Assembly (NCBI RefSeq): GCF_964063325.1
Contig: NZ_OZ061315.1
Location: 3,162,001 to 3,226,000, forward strand
Reading direction: 5' to 3'
From: Hafnia alvei
GTDB taxonomy: Bacteria; Pseudomonadota; Gammaproteobacteria; Enterobacterales; Enterobacteriaceae
DNA length: 64,000 nt
Shown here: piece by piece, positions 17,751 through 26,823 of the stretch
Numbering within the stretch: position 1 is the first letter of the stretch
How the letters are laid out: each line of letters starts with the position of its first letter
Translations under genes and position numbers: made by a program
Notes under the pieces: generated by a model
The model's input: only the letters and a program-made list of their open reading frames with translations
What the model was told of the DNA's origin: nothing
Database searches by the model: none

Positions 17751-18129
17751 ATTGCACCGCTATTGTTGGCTGAATCCTGCACCGTCAGGCCAATGGGCAT
17801 TTGACGGTCGGGCATTCTGCCTGATTCGACACAGAATTAACACGCTAATTTTACCGCGCGTTAGTCACGCAGACTGAAAACAGCTGCGTGGGTATTGATA
17901 ACAACATACATAACTGCTGTTTATCTTTTATCCAATATCTAAATATACTACGAAACGCCGTTCGGCGCATCAGCACCGATATCGTTAAGTCTAAGGTCGT
18001 AAATTACCCTGCACAGAATTGCCTGTACAGAGGCGAACGCTGAAAGAGTTGCAAGCAGTGATCGGTCTCTCATTCCCAGATTAATGCTTGCAACCAAGTA
18101 ACCTGTACTGCTAGATGACGCTCTGCGGG
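17751..18129. other. sixA/fadJ intergenic region with inverted repeat
   Basis: 379 bp holding the sixA promoter region and the fadJ 3' region. A perfect 10-bp inverted repeat GTTGCAAGCA (18048-18057) / TGCTTGCAAC (18085-18094) with a 27-nt spacer could form a hairpin downstream of fadJ. CCTGTACAG-type words occur on both sides (18022-18030, 18102-18109). No gene or known RNA is seen. Confidence 0.5.
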
Positions 18130-20277
18130 CTACGAATAAAAGCGCTGATTTTGCGCTTTCATTCGCAATAATCTCTCACATGGCGTGAAATGCGCGCCAT
18201 GGCGCAGGCTGAGCGTTTGCAATACATCAACCATCTTATCAATGCCTAAACGGTCCATATAACGGAAAGGCCCCCCTAGGAATGGCGGGAAACCGATGCC
18301 AAAAACGGCACCAATATCGCCGTCTCTGGCGCTGCGAATAATCCCTTCATCCAGACAACGGGCAGCCTCGTTGAGCATCAGCATCACACAACGCTGAAAA
18401 ATATCCGTCTCACTCATCTGTGGTTTCGGCGTCACACCGAGCAATGAGTACACTGAGGTATCAACCTCTTTCTTGCCCTTTTTCCCTTTAGCTTTATAGA
18501 GATAAAAACCTCGGCCGTTCTTACGCCCTTTACGGTTATCTTTAATCAACGCATCAAACGCTGGGGGTGCCGCAAACCGCTCACCCAGTTCAGCGACCAG
18601 AATGGGAATAATTTTGGTGCCTACGTCGATACCCACTTCATCCAACAACGCAAATGGCCCAACCGGGAACCCTCCTTTCAGCATCGCTTGGTCTATTCCA
18701 TTGATGGACTCCCCTTCCAATAAACAACGTGCCGCTTCGCTGATATAAGGAGCCAAAATTCGGTTTACGTAAAAACCAGCGCGATCGCCTACCACAATCG
18801 CCGTTTTTCCCTGCTTCTGCGCCAATGCCACCGTGGTCGCAATAGTTTGCTCGCTGGTTCCGGCATGTGGGATCACTTCCACCAGCGGCATTTTGTCGAC
18901 CGGGCTGAAATAGTGCAGGCCGATCACCTGTTCTGGTCGCTGCGCCTGCGCCGCAATCTGGCTAATCGGCAACGACGATGTATTCGAGGCAAAAACAGTA
19001 TGCGGTGCGCCATAATGTTCAATATCAGCTACCATTTGCTGTTTGAGCTTCAGATCCTCAAACACGGCCTCTATCACTACGTCCATCTGATTAAATCCGC
19101 TGTAATCCGTGCAGCCAGACAACAATTGCATCTGCTTTTGTCTCTCTGCTGGGCGCATACGACGGGCACGAACGCGCTTGGTTAGCGTGTCCCAGCTATA
19201 GCTGAGTGCATGGCTAATCCCCTGCTCGCTGATATCTTTGATACGCACCGGCAATCCGCCACGTGTGGCCGTAACACAGGCAATACCGCCGCCCATCAGC
19301 CCACCGCCTAATACGCCGATATGATGTAATTCATGCGGCTTTGCGGCACCTCCAGCCTCTTTTTTCAGCGACGTAGAAGCAAAGAACAGGCTGCGTAACG
19401 CCGCAGACTCTGGCGTCATAACCAGTTCACCAAACGCTTTCGCCTCGGCTTCATAACCACTGGCGCTGCCATGCTCTACCCCTTGGCGAACCACCTGAAT
19501 GATTTTTTCCGCCGCCGGATAGTTGCCCTGCGTTTTGGCTAAGGTTTTCTTGCGTACGATGCTAAACAGCAGCGAACGCCCTAATGGCCCGTTAAGCAAA
19601 CGTTCGATCACTGGCAGTTCAGGGCGGGTACGCCATCCCTGACGTGCTAGCTGGATCGCGCTTTCTAACAAAATCGAGGCAGGAACCGCGTCATCGACCA
19701 GCCCCATTTTCAGTGCTTGTTTCGCTCGCACATGCCTACCGGTCAGCATCAAATCCAAGGCTAACGAAGCGCCAATCAAACGCGGTAATCGCTGAGTACC
19801 ACCGGAGCCCGGCAGCAAACCAAGCTGCACTTCGGGCAGCCCTAAAGCGGTTTTATCATCCAGTGAACAAATACGGCGATGGCAGGCTAATACCAACTCC
19901 AAGCCGCCGCCTAAGCAAGCGCCATGGATCGCTGCGACCACAGGAATAGAAAGCGCGGCTATCTTCGCCAGCGTAACCTGCCCTTTTTGCGCCAGTGAAC
20001 GCGCTTGCTGCTCACTTTGGCAGGCATCCAGCATGGTGATATCCGCACCAGCAATGAATGAATCCGGCTTTCCAGAAATAATCACAATGCCCTGTAACTT
20101 GTGCGTTTGCGCCTGTTGTAATACCTCTTCAATCTGCTGCACAAATTCTGCTTTAAGCGTATTCACGCGCTCGCCGGGAACATCGATGGTAATCACACCG
20201 ATATCATTATCTACCACGCTAAAACGAAAAGCGCTCGGCTGAGTTTCTTGCATGGCGAGGTTTTCCTGAGCTGACAT
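18130..20277 (-). CDS. fadJ: fatty-acid oxidation complex alpha subunit FadJ
   Basis: 715 residues (E. coli 714). Enoyl-CoA hydratase domain at the N-terminus (HGACLGGGLELVLACHRRI, GLPEVQLGLLPGSGGTQRLPRL), then 3-hydroxyacyl-CoA dehydrogenase with Rossmann loop GVLGGGLMGGGIA and FASNTSSLPIS, GLHYFSPVDKMPLVEVI. Acts with FadI in anaerobic beta-oxidation. Its ATG overlaps the fadI stop (TAATG), showing translational coupling. It starts slightly upstream of the E. coli protein, with an 8-residue extension. Confidence 0.97.
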   Translation of the reverse strand: MSAQENLAMQETQPSAFRFSVVDNDIGVITIDVPGERVNTLKAEFVQQIEEVLQQAQTHKLQGIVIISGKPDSFIAGADITMLDACQSEQQARSLAQKGQVTLAKIAALSIPVVAAIHGACLGGGLELVLACHRRICSLDDKTALGLPEVQLGLLPGSGGTQRLPRLIGASLALDLMLTGRHVRAKQALKMGLVDDAVPASILLESAIQLARQGWRTRPELPVIERLLNGPLGRSLLFSIVRKKTLAKTQGNYPAAEKIIQVVRQGVEHGSASGYEAEAKAFGELVMTPESAALRSLFFASTSLKKEAGGAAKPHELHHIGVLGGGLMGGGIACVTATRGGLPVRIKDISEQGISHALSYSWDTLTKRVRARRMRPAERQKQMQLLSGCTDYSGFNQMDVVIEAVFEDLKLKQQMVADIEHYGAPHTVFASNTSSLPISQIAAQAQRPEQVIGLHYFSPVDKMPLVEVIPHAGTSEQTIATTVALAQKQGKTAIVVGDRAGFYVNRILAPYISEAARCLLEGESINGIDQAMLKGGFPVGPFALLDEVGIDVGTKIIPILVAELGERFAAPPAFDALIKDNRKGRKNGRGFYLYKAKGKKGKKEVDTSVYSLLGVTPKPQMSETDIFQRCVMLMLNEAARCLDEGIIRSARDGDIGAVFGIGFPPFLGGPFRYMDRLGIDKMVDVLQTLSLRHGAHFTPCERLLRMKAQNQRFYS

Positions 20278-21605
20278 TATTCCACCTCCACGATCATGGC
20301 GGCACCGAGCCCACCTGCTGCGCAGGCGGTCGTCAACCCGAGCCCTCCGCCGCGACGGCGTAATTCATTCAACGTCTGTGTGATCATGCGCGCTCCGGTG
20401 GCGGCAAAAGGATGACCATACGCAATAGAGCCGCCCAACACGTTGAACTTATTCATATCGACTTCACCAATCGCCTGCGGGCGGCCTAATTTTTCACGTG
20501 CAAACTCATCGCTGGCAAACATTTTCAAATTCGCCAACGTTTGTGATGCAAAAGCTTCGTGCATATCGATCAGGGTAAGATCCTGCAACGTGATACCTGC
20601 GCGGTCTAACGCCAGCGGGGTCGCATACGACGGCCCCAGCAGCATATCCTCCCAAACATCAATAGCGGAGAACGCGAAGCTGCGCAGATAGCCCAAGGGG
20701 ACTAACCCCAGCTCACGCGCTCGTGATTCGCTCATCATCAGCACCGCGGCTGCGCCATCGGTTAATGGCGTACTATTCGCCGCCGTTACGCTACCGTGGC
20801 GACGATCAAAGGCGGGCTTTAGCTTGCTGTAAGAGGCCATAGAAGAATCGCCGCGCACGTTATTATCTTTATCGAGCGATTGTTTATAAGGCGGGATATA
20901 GGCAGTGATAACTTCGTCGCGCAAAACGCCGGACTCCCACGCTTTGGCGGCTAAGGTGTGTGAGCGATGCGCCAAGGCATCCTGCTCTTCTCGGCTAATG
21001 TGATGGCTTTTTGCCATCTGTTCCGCGGTGTCGCCCATACGCAGACCCGTTGAATACTCCGCGACCGCAGGAGGCACCGGTAGGAGGTCGCGCAGCTTCA
21101 GCTTGCTAAATAGTTTCAAACGTTGAGACAAGGTGCGTGCTTTATTGGCATCGACCAAAGTACGCGCTAGCGCCTTGCTCACGCCGATTGGGAGAACCGA
21201 AGACGAATCCGCCCCGCCAGCAATACCCACGGAAATAGTGCCCGCCATAATGCTCTCAGCAACGTTGGCTATCGCTTGGAAGCTAGTTGCACAGGCTCGC
21301 GACACGCTGTAAGCGTCGGTATGAATACTCATTCCAGTGCCCAAAACAATTTCTCGCGCAATGTTTGGTGCCTCTGGCATTTGCACCACCTGCCCAAACA
21401 CCAGTTGATCGATGACCTCAGGAGAAATATTGCTTCGAGCCAGTAACTCACTGACCACCATATTGCCTAAGTCAACGGCAGGAATGCCATGGAACGCCGT
21501 CGCCTGGCGAGCAAAGGGCGTTCTTAATCCCTGCACAATCGCAACGCGATCGCCTGTGCGAGTCGTCAGAGCCAATGGGGATGACAAAGGAAGTGCCTGA
21601 CTCAT
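20277..21605 (-). CDS. fadI: acetyl-CoA acyltransferase FadI (beta subunit)
   Basis: 442 residues (E. coli 436), a thiolase. Nucleophilic Cys in VSRACATSFQAIAN, His in GGSIAYGHPFAATGARM and second Cys in TTACAAGGLGAAM. Releases acetyl-CoA in the anaerobic beta-oxidation complex with FadJ. First gene of fadI-fadJ, with a strong FadR operator about 100 bp upstream. Confidence 0.97.
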   Translation of the reverse strand: MSQALPLSSPLALTTRTGDRVAIVQGLRTPFARQATAFHGIPAVDLGNMVVSELLARSNISPEVIDQLVFGQVVQMPEAPNIAREIVLGTGMSIHTDAYSVSRACATSFQAIANVAESIMAGTISVGIAGGADSSSVLPIGVSKALARTLVDANKARTLSQRLKLFSKLKLRDLLPVPPAVAEYSTGLRMGDTAEQMAKSHHISREEQDALAHRSHTLAAKAWESGVLRDEVITAYIPPYKQSLDKDNNVRGDSSMASYSKLKPAFDRRHGSVTAANSTPLTDGAAAVLMMSESRARELGLVPLGYLRSFAFSAIDVWEDMLLGPSYATPLALDRAGITLQDLTLIDMHEAFASQTLANLKMFASDEFAREKLGRPQAIGEVDMNKFNVLGGSIAYGHPFAATGARMITQTLNELRRRGGGLGLTTACAAGGLGAAMIVEVE

Positions 21606-21962
21606 TTTGTGCTCCTGCGCAATACGCTAAAAATATCAAAATTGTTACAAACCCTGAAAAGTGAAAGTTAGCCGAGCGTCATTCGCTTCTTGCTTTCAGT
21701 TAACAGGTCTGACCTGATAGCGTAAATTCTTAACTCAATTTTTACATTTAGCAAACAACAAAACGTAAGAACTGAGAACAGAAGCAGGTTTCTTATTCGA
21801 GGAGAATGCGGGAGGAGGAAAATGGATTTCGAGGAAATAATAAATTCCGTGAATATATGCAAGGATAAAAATAGAAATACAGCAGCACTAGAATCTTTAT
21901 TTGAATATAAAAAAAGCGCGGCCTAAGCCACGCTTATAATACGACCAACTAACGCGATGCGA
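21606..21962. other. fadI promoter region
   Basis: 357 bp between fadI and yfcZ. It contains the FadR operator at 21702-21718 and an AT-rich stretch beyond. A 64-codon ORF on the minus strand here has no family resemblance and covers the operator, so it is not called. A short GCGTGGC-like/GCCACGC pair (about 21916-21936) may end yfcZ transcription. Confidence 0.5.
21702..21718 (-). promoter_or_regulatory. FadR operator upstream of fadI
   Basis: AACAGGTCTGACCTGAT fits the FadR consensus AACNGGTCNGACCAGNT at all but one specified base. Repression of fadIJ by FadR in the absence of long-chain acyl-CoA is expected. Confidence 0.85.
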
Positions 21963-22259
21963 TTAACGCAGGCCCAGTTGGAAAATCAGAGTTTCAGCTT
22001 CGCAGGCAAAAGCAAAATCAACGGTCAGCGCATAGCCTTCTGCTGTTTTAGCGATGTTGCTCTTGATTTCACATGGATCGGATTCAATACCACGTGCTTT
22101 TTGTGTCAGCTGTTCCAGCATGGCTTTCGCATCAGCTTCCGTAGCAAATACATTGCTATAGGATGCGGTGCAGTCGGTGTTATCCATGATGGTGCCGACA
22201 TCAACGCAACAGCAAGCGGCTGTTTCTTGTGCACTGCATTTTTTAATAGCATCAGTCAT
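21963..22259 (-). CDS. yfcZ: YfcZ/YiiS family protein
   Basis: 98 residues from ATG 22259, with GAGGAG nine bases upstream (an earlier in-frame ATG touches that site and a longer frame has no support). Cys-rich N-terminus (CSAQETAACCCVDVGTIMDNTDC) and C-terminal FAFACEAETLIFQLGLR match E. coli YfcZ. Function unknown; the gene always sits beside fadL/fadIJ. Confidence 0.9.
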   Translation of the reverse strand: MTDAIKKCSAQETAACCCVDVGTIMDNTDCTASYSNVFATEADAKAMLEQLTQKARGIESDPCEIKSNIAKTAEGYALTVDFAFACEAETLIFQLGLR

Positions 22260-22536
22260 TTCAATCATCTCCTCGATGGGGAATGAACCCCTCTTTATAT
22301 CGCCAATTATGATCTGGCTCAAAAAATATAAAAACTGTGGGTATTTTACTCCTCTCCCACTACAGAGACTAGCGATATGCCAGATGAATGACATTAAGTG
22401 AGCAAAATCACATTATTTGGCGGTTATTTCTTCGCACTTGTAATCAATTCTTTATTAGTTCCGTTGTTTTTTGTTACGAAGATCTCTTTTCTTGAATCAT
22501 TTATGAAATATTCAATAAACATTCTTGCAACATACC

Positions 22537-22553
22537 GAGAGGTCAGACCTATA
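22537..22553 (+). promoter_or_regulatory. FadR site I of fadL
   Basis: The core GGTCAGACC (22541-22549) is a perfect FadR core with partly matching flanks, about 115 bp before fadL. Confidence 0.7.
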
Positions 22554-22560
22554 CTCTGCT

Positions 22561-22577
22561 CACTGGTCTGATTTGTC
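22561..22577 (+). promoter_or_regulatory. FadR site II of fadL
   Basis: CACTGGTCTGATTTGTC matches the left half of AACTGGTCNGACCTGTT well and the right half partly. Paired sites at fadL are known in E. coli. Confidence 0.6.
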
Positions 22578-22664
22578 AGATCGAACTCGGACCCTACAAT
22601 CCGCGCTCCTTGTTACAGTACGTAACATAGTTTAAATAAAACACACAATAATGAGGTTTCGGTC

Positions 22665-23987
22665 ATGCGCCAGAAAAACCTGTTTACTAAGTCAGCATTA
22701 GCTGCAGCAGTGGCACTGCTTTCATCAAACGTCAATGCCGCTGGTTTCCAGCTGAATGAGTTCTCAGCCGCTGGCTTGGGCCGAGCCTATTCCGGTGAAG
22801 GCGCCATCGCAGATACTCCGGCATCTGCCAGCCGCAACCCGGCACTATTGAGCATGTACGATCGCCCAGCGATGTCCATCGGCGGCGTATTTATCGACCC
22901 AGATGTTGATATCTCTGGTCGTTCTCCAAGCGGTCAAAGCCTGAACGCGAAAAACATTGCACCAACCGCGTGGGTACCTAACTTCCATTACGTGCAGCCG
23001 ATCAACGACCAATGGGCCGTCGGCGCGTCTGTCACCTCTAACTATGGTCTGGCAACCGAGTTTAACGACAACTACGCAGCAGGCTCCATGGGCGGTACTA
23101 CCGACCTGACCACTGCTAACCTGAATCTGAGTGCAGCATACCGTGCCAACGAACATTTCAGCTTCGGTTTAGGCTTTGATGCTGTCTATGCCAAAGCTAA
23201 GATTGACCGCTACGCAGGTGACCTACCGCTGCTGATTGCCGGTTCAGGCCAGCTGCCACCGCCTGTTGCGGGTCAAATCGCGCAAATCCCTGCCAATACT
23301 CAGATAAGCCACCTGAAAGGTGATGAGTGGGGCTTTGGTTGGAACGCCGGTATCCTTTATGAAGTAGATGAAAACAACCGCTTCGGCTTTACCTATCGTT
23401 CAGAAGTTAAAATCGACTTCGATGGCGATTACAAAAGCGACCTGCCATCCGCTCTGAACGGTATTGGCTCAATGATTGGTCTACCAGCGGGTACCGATGG
23501 CAGAACCGTACCGGGTTCTCTGACTTTAAACCTGCCTGAAATGTGGGAAGTCTCTGGTTACCACAAAGTGGCACCACAATGGGCCGTTCACTACAGCTTG
23601 GCATATACCAGCTGGAGCCAGTTCCAAGAGCTGAAAGCGAAAGGCTCTAACGGTCAGACGCTGTTCTATAAAGATGAAGGCTTCAAAGATGCTTACCGCA
23701 TCGCGATTGGTACCACTTACTTCTACGACGACAACTGGACCTTCCGTACCGGTATCGCATTCGATGATAGCCCAGTACCAGCCGGCACTCGTTCTATCTC
23801 GATTCCCGATCAGGATCGTGCATGGATCAGTGCGGGTACCAGCTATGCGTTCAACAAAGACGCTTCTGTTGACGTAGGTATTTCCTATATGCACGGCTCG
23901 AAAGTGACCATCAATGAAGGTCCATACGAGTTCAAGTCTGAAGGTAAAGCATGGCTGTACGGTGCTAACTTCAACTACGCGTTCTAA
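22665..23987 (+). CDS. fadL: long-chain fatty acid outer-membrane transporter FadL
   Basis: 440 residues with signal peptide (SALAAAVALLSSNVNA) then the FadL N-terminal hatch (AGFQLNEFSAAGLGRAYSGEGAIADTPASASRNPALL). C-terminal Phe as in outer-membrane barrels (YGANFNYAF). Imports exogenous long-chain fatty acids for beta-oxidation by fadIJ and others. Regulated by two FadR sites upstream. Confidence 0.97.
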   Translation: MRQKNLFTKSALAAAVALLSSNVNAAGFQLNEFSAAGLGRAYSGEGAIADTPASASRNPALLSMYDRPAMSIGGVFIDPDVDISGRSPSGQSLNAKNIAPTAWVPNFHYVQPINDQWAVGASVTSNYGLATEFNDNYAAGSMGGTTDLTTANLNLSAAYRANEHFSFGLGFDAVYAKAKIDRYAGDLPLLIAGSGQLPPPVAGQIAQIPANTQISHLKGDEWGFGWNAGILYEVDENNRFGFTYRSEVKIDFDGDYKSDLPSALNGIGSMIGLPAGTDGRTVPGSLTLNLPEMWEVSGYHKVAPQWAVHYSLAYTSWSQFQELKAKGSNGQTLFYKDEGFKDAYRIAIGTTYFYDDNWTFRTGIAFDDSPVPAGTRSISIPDQDRAWISAGTSYAFNKDASVDVGISYMHGSKVTINEGPYEFKSEGKAWLYGANFNYAF

Positions 23988-24057
23988 TTTTAAAACGCAT
24001 CGCTATCTAAAAGCGCCCTTCTGGATAATGCCGAGCGTTTAAGAGATCGAGATACAC

Positions 24058-24123
24058 GGGGCTAGTACACCGCGGGGCACTCCGGCAGCGAAAGCTGCTA
24101 CGACCCCATCGGTGTACTTCCCC
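24058..24123. ncRNA. highly structured element between fadL and mlaA
   Basis: A 66-nt nested hairpin: outer GGGG/CCCC (24058-24061, 24120-24123), a perfect 9-bp stem AGTACACCG/CGGTGTACT (24064-24072, 24110-24118), inner GGGG/CCCC (24074-24077, 24104-24107) and a terminal GCAGC-GAAA-GCTGC with a GNRA tetraloop (24085-24098). It could be a structured RNA or a dispersed palindromic repeat. It lacks a T run of its own, and a separate terminator follows 80 bp later. Confidence 0.5.
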
Positions 24124-24197
24124 TAAAATCATGCTTAAGTAACCAGCATTACCCTTCTGGCCGCGTTTTTATTAGGCGTAACACAAACTTCAGACAC

Positions 24198-24226
24198 AAA
24201 AAAAGCGCCCTTAGGCGCTTTTTTCA
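24198..24226. terminator. bidirectional terminator between fadL and mlaA
   Basis: AAAAAAGCGCC and GGCGCTTTTTT pair around CTTA (stem core 24204-24209 with 24214-24219). Serves convergent fadL and mlaA. Confidence 0.9.
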
Positions 24227-24240
24227 CATCAAGCTCAGCA

Positions 24241-25002
24241 TCAGTTTGAATCGATATCTTTCAATTCATCCTGAATCACAGCCGCATTCGGATTGACTGG
24301 CGCAGTTAACTGACCGCCGGTTGCCAAGAAATCGTAGCGCTGGAAATAGGCTTCACGCATAAACAGATAAGGATCCGAAGAGTTTTTCAGCAGGCCATCA
24401 GAATCCAGCAGCTGTGCACGTGTTTCGATACCTTCAATCATCCATTTACCCGCAGACATCCAGAATGTCAGCCAGCTTAGCGTTGGATACAGATAGTCAA
24501 CGTAGTCGCCGCCATCCTGGCGCGGCGTCACGCTGCCGTAACCCGGAAGCACAACATACGGGCCATAAGGCACGTCGTAATAGCCTAGCGTGCTACCAAA
24601 ACGGTGTGGTTCCTGCTTCGCTAACTTAGGATTCGCCATCGTGGCAACGTCAATGAAGCCACCCATACCTAAGATGGTATTCAGGAAGAAACGGTTAAAG
24701 TGCACGAAGCCATCGTAAACCTTGCCCTCAAGGAAGCTGTTCACCATGCTGGCAGGTTCTTCGAGGTTGCTCGTGAAGTTCGAGATACCGGTTCGTGCAG
24801 GTACGGGCACATAGTCTCGCCAAGCGACGGCGACAGGACGCAGTACGTACGGATCCAGATAGTCGTAGTTCACGCTAAACATCGCGCGGTTAAAACCCTC
24901 TAACGGGTCAGATCGCCCCTGAGCTTCTGGTTTTGATGAGTTAGACGCACACCCAGCCAGCAATACGCTTGCCAGAGCCACTCCTGTCAGCCGAAGTTTC
25001 AT
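24241..25002 (-). CDS. mlaA: MlaA (VacJ) phospholipid-transport lipoprotein
   Basis: 253 residues (E. coli 251) with lipobox LLAGC (Cys18). The MlaA core is evident: DPLEGFNRAMFSVNYDYLDPYVLRPVA, LNTILGMGGFIDVAT, FGSTLGYYDVPYGPYVVLPGYG. It removes misplaced phospholipid from the outer leaflet of the outer membrane and passes it to MlaC. Monocistronic between fadL and the ccm operon. Confidence 0.96.
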   Translation of the reverse strand: MKLRLTGVALASVLLAGCASNSSKPEAQGRSDPLEGFNRAMFSVNYDYLDPYVLRPVAVAWRDYVPVPARTGISNFTSNLEEPASMVNSFLEGKVYDGFVHFNRFFLNTILGMGGFIDVATMANPKLAKQEPHRFGSTLGYYDVPYGPYVVLPGYGSVTPRQDGGDYVDYLYPTLSWLTFWMSAGKWMIEGIETRAQLLDSDGLLKNSSDPYLFMREAYFQRYDFLATGGQLTAPVNPNAAVIQDELKDIDSN

Positions 25003-25123
25003 ATCTTCTCCATGAAAAGGGACCGCTGATAACAGGCTGAAAATTAACGCTGCCCTCAGCGATCCTCATATTTTATTCTGATCGTTCTTATGCCCTGATG
25101 CTTAGGTCTTTGCAACAGACGAT

Positions 25124-26341
25124 TTATGGTACTTGATGATCAATCTGTAAGCTAATCTGACTCTCTTTATTATAGGGCATAACCGCACTTTCACCGAACC
25201 AGTCGCCCGGCTGTGGATTGGCTAAACCGTCTCGAGAGATCCGCGCACGCACCTTCACCTGCTTTTGTGCCGAAAGCAAACGCTCTGGCATCATAGCGTT
25301 AGCATCGGATAGCGATACCTTCACCGGGAAATGCCCCAAAGGCAGCTGTTTAACCGCAACAGGAATTGGCGCGACGCCATCGGTTACCGAAACAACCAGC
25401 ACCGCCGTTGGCGGTAATTGGCGTTCGACATCCGGTGACAGATTAATCGTAACACTCAGCTGCGTATTATCCTCTCCAGACTGCGCTTTGGCTTGCTCAA
25501 TACTGCGCTTTAATACTTCGCGACGGCTATCATTTTCCGGCAACACGCGCAGCATCATCTCCCACGCACCGATTGCTTTCTTATAGTCACCCTGCTCGAA
25601 AGCATTGAAGGCGAGCAGGCTAAGCACTCGCACATCTTGATGGTTGCGCGCCATCATGTTGCCCAGCATATCAGCAGCTTGCTTATTGTCTTCAGGATCG
25701 TTGGAGCGAGTGAGCACTTCTGCATAGCCCAATGCGACTTCCGGCTCATTCGGCGCTAATTGATAAGCATGGGAAAACGCCTGTGTCGCGGTCGTCGCGT
25801 TATTCAGCGCCATACCGATACGGCCTAACATCACCCAGTCAGCCACGTTACGCGGATCGGTTTGCAGCTCGGTGCGAAGACCTAATCCCAAACGTGCAAT
25901 CTCTTCCATAGTTAGCGGCTGCTTATCTTCATTCATCACGCGCTCACGCAGGGAAGGCATTTCGCTCATCACCAAATTCCAGCCCTGAACCTGCGCCAGA
26001 CCGCCGGTTTTAAGATAAAAACCAACGGAAATTAGCACCAAAATAACCACGCCCGGCAGTAAAACCCAACGGTTTAACGGTTCAGCTCTCTCCGCCTGCG
26101 CATCAGGAACATCAGACAGCAGATTTTGCTGCAGTTCTTCAATCATCACCTGACGTTCAGCCACCACGCCCTGTTCTTCGTCTTGCTCAAGCTCCTTCAA
26201 ACGCTGATGGTAAAAACGCGTATTAAGGCGATCGCGATCTTCCGGTAGATCTCGCTGAGGCTGACGTAGCACTGGAACCAGCAATAATGCAGCAGCGATA
26301 ATCAACAATACTAAAACTATCAACCAAAATGCCATTATCAA
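25124..26341 (-). CDS. ccmI: cytochrome c maturation protein CcmI
   Basis: 405 residues: N-terminal membrane segment, a Leu/Glu-rich coiled segment (RFYHQRLKELEQDEEQ), second membrane segment about residues 92-112, then a TPR-rich periplasmic domain (WVMLGRIGMALNNATTATQAF, DYKKAIGAWEMMLRVLPEN). CcmI chaperones apocytochrome c to the CcmFH ligase. In E. coli this part is fused to CcmH; here it is a separate gene overlapping ccmH by 4 bp. Last gene of the ccm operon. Confidence 0.93.
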   Translation of the reverse strand: MIMAFWLIVLVLLIIAAALLLVPVLRQPQRDLPEDRDRLNTRFYHQRLKELEQDEEQGVVAERQVMIEELQQNLLSDVPDAQAERAEPLNRWVLLPGVVILVLISVGFYLKTGGLAQVQGWNLVMSEMPSLRERVMNEDKQPLTMEEIARLGLGLRTELQTDPRNVADWVMLGRIGMALNNATTATQAFSHAYQLAPNEPEVALGYAEVLTRSNDPEDNKQAADMLGNMMARNHQDVRVLSLLAFNAFEQGDYKKAIGAWEMMLRVLPENDSRREVLKRSIEQAKAQSGEDNTQLSVTINLSPDVERQLPPTAVLVVSVTDGVAPIPVAVKQLPLGHFPVKVSLSDANAMMPERLLSAQKQVKVRARISRDGLANPQPGDWFGESAVMPYNKESQISLQIDHQVP

Positions 26342-26823
26342 TGTTCCCTGTCGCTGTCGTTAAGTAGCTGGTTTAAACGTTGTTTCTCGGCTTCGCTGAG
26401 CGTTTCACGGCTAGAAACCTCAGGCTCGTTAGGACGGCGGCGGCGTGCTCGGGTAATCACCACGATAGCGCCCAGTAACACAAACAGCGCAGGGCCTGCC
26501 CAAAGAATAATGGTCGCTGCAGTTAGCGGCGGCTCATAGGTAACGAAATTGCCATAGCGCGCCACCATATACTCGGTGATCTGCTTGTTGGTATAGCCCT
26601 TTTCCATCAATTCATATACTTTCTGACGCATATCGGAGGCGATGATAGCGTTAGAATCAGCGATGCTGTTGTTCTGGCATTTTGGACAGCGCAGCTGTTC
26701 GGTTAACTCGCGATACTGCTGCTCTTGTTCCACGCTTTTGAAGCTATAGGTATCAATGGCCGCCCACGCGCTTACCGAAAGCATAATGCCCGCCAGTGCG
26801 CTAGCAAATCGTAGCATTCGCAT
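26338..26823 (-). CDS. ccmH: cytochrome c maturation protein CcmH
   Basis: 161 residues: signal peptide, thioreductase motif LRCPKCQNNSI, then MVARYGNFVTYEPPL and a membrane segment (AATIILWAGPALFVLLGAIVV). Keeps the apocytochrome CxxCH cysteines reduced for heme ligation. Overlaps its neighbours by 1 and 4 bp. Confidence 0.95.
   Translation of the reverse strand: MRMLRFASALAGIMLSVSAWAAIDTYSFKSVEQEQQYRELTEQLRCPKCQNNSIADSNAIIASDMRQKVYELMEKGYTNKQITEYMVARYGNFVTYEPPLTAATIILWAGPALFVLLGAIVVITRARRRRPNEPEVSSRETLSEAEKQRLNQLLNDSDREH

Larger units (their letters stand above)
22260..22664. other. divergent yfcZ / fadL regulatory region
   Basis: 405 bp with promoters in both directions. Two FadR-type sites lie 88-128 bp before the fadL start. 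No gene is seen. Confidence 0.55.

Noticed and set aside
21668..21862. 64-codon frame upstream of fadI
   Set aside because: It covers the FadR operator and promoter region, with no recognisable domain or good ribosome-binding site.
22260..22394. longer start for yfcZ
   Set aside because: The extension runs through the ribosome-binding site of the family start and is not seen in E. coli YfcZ.
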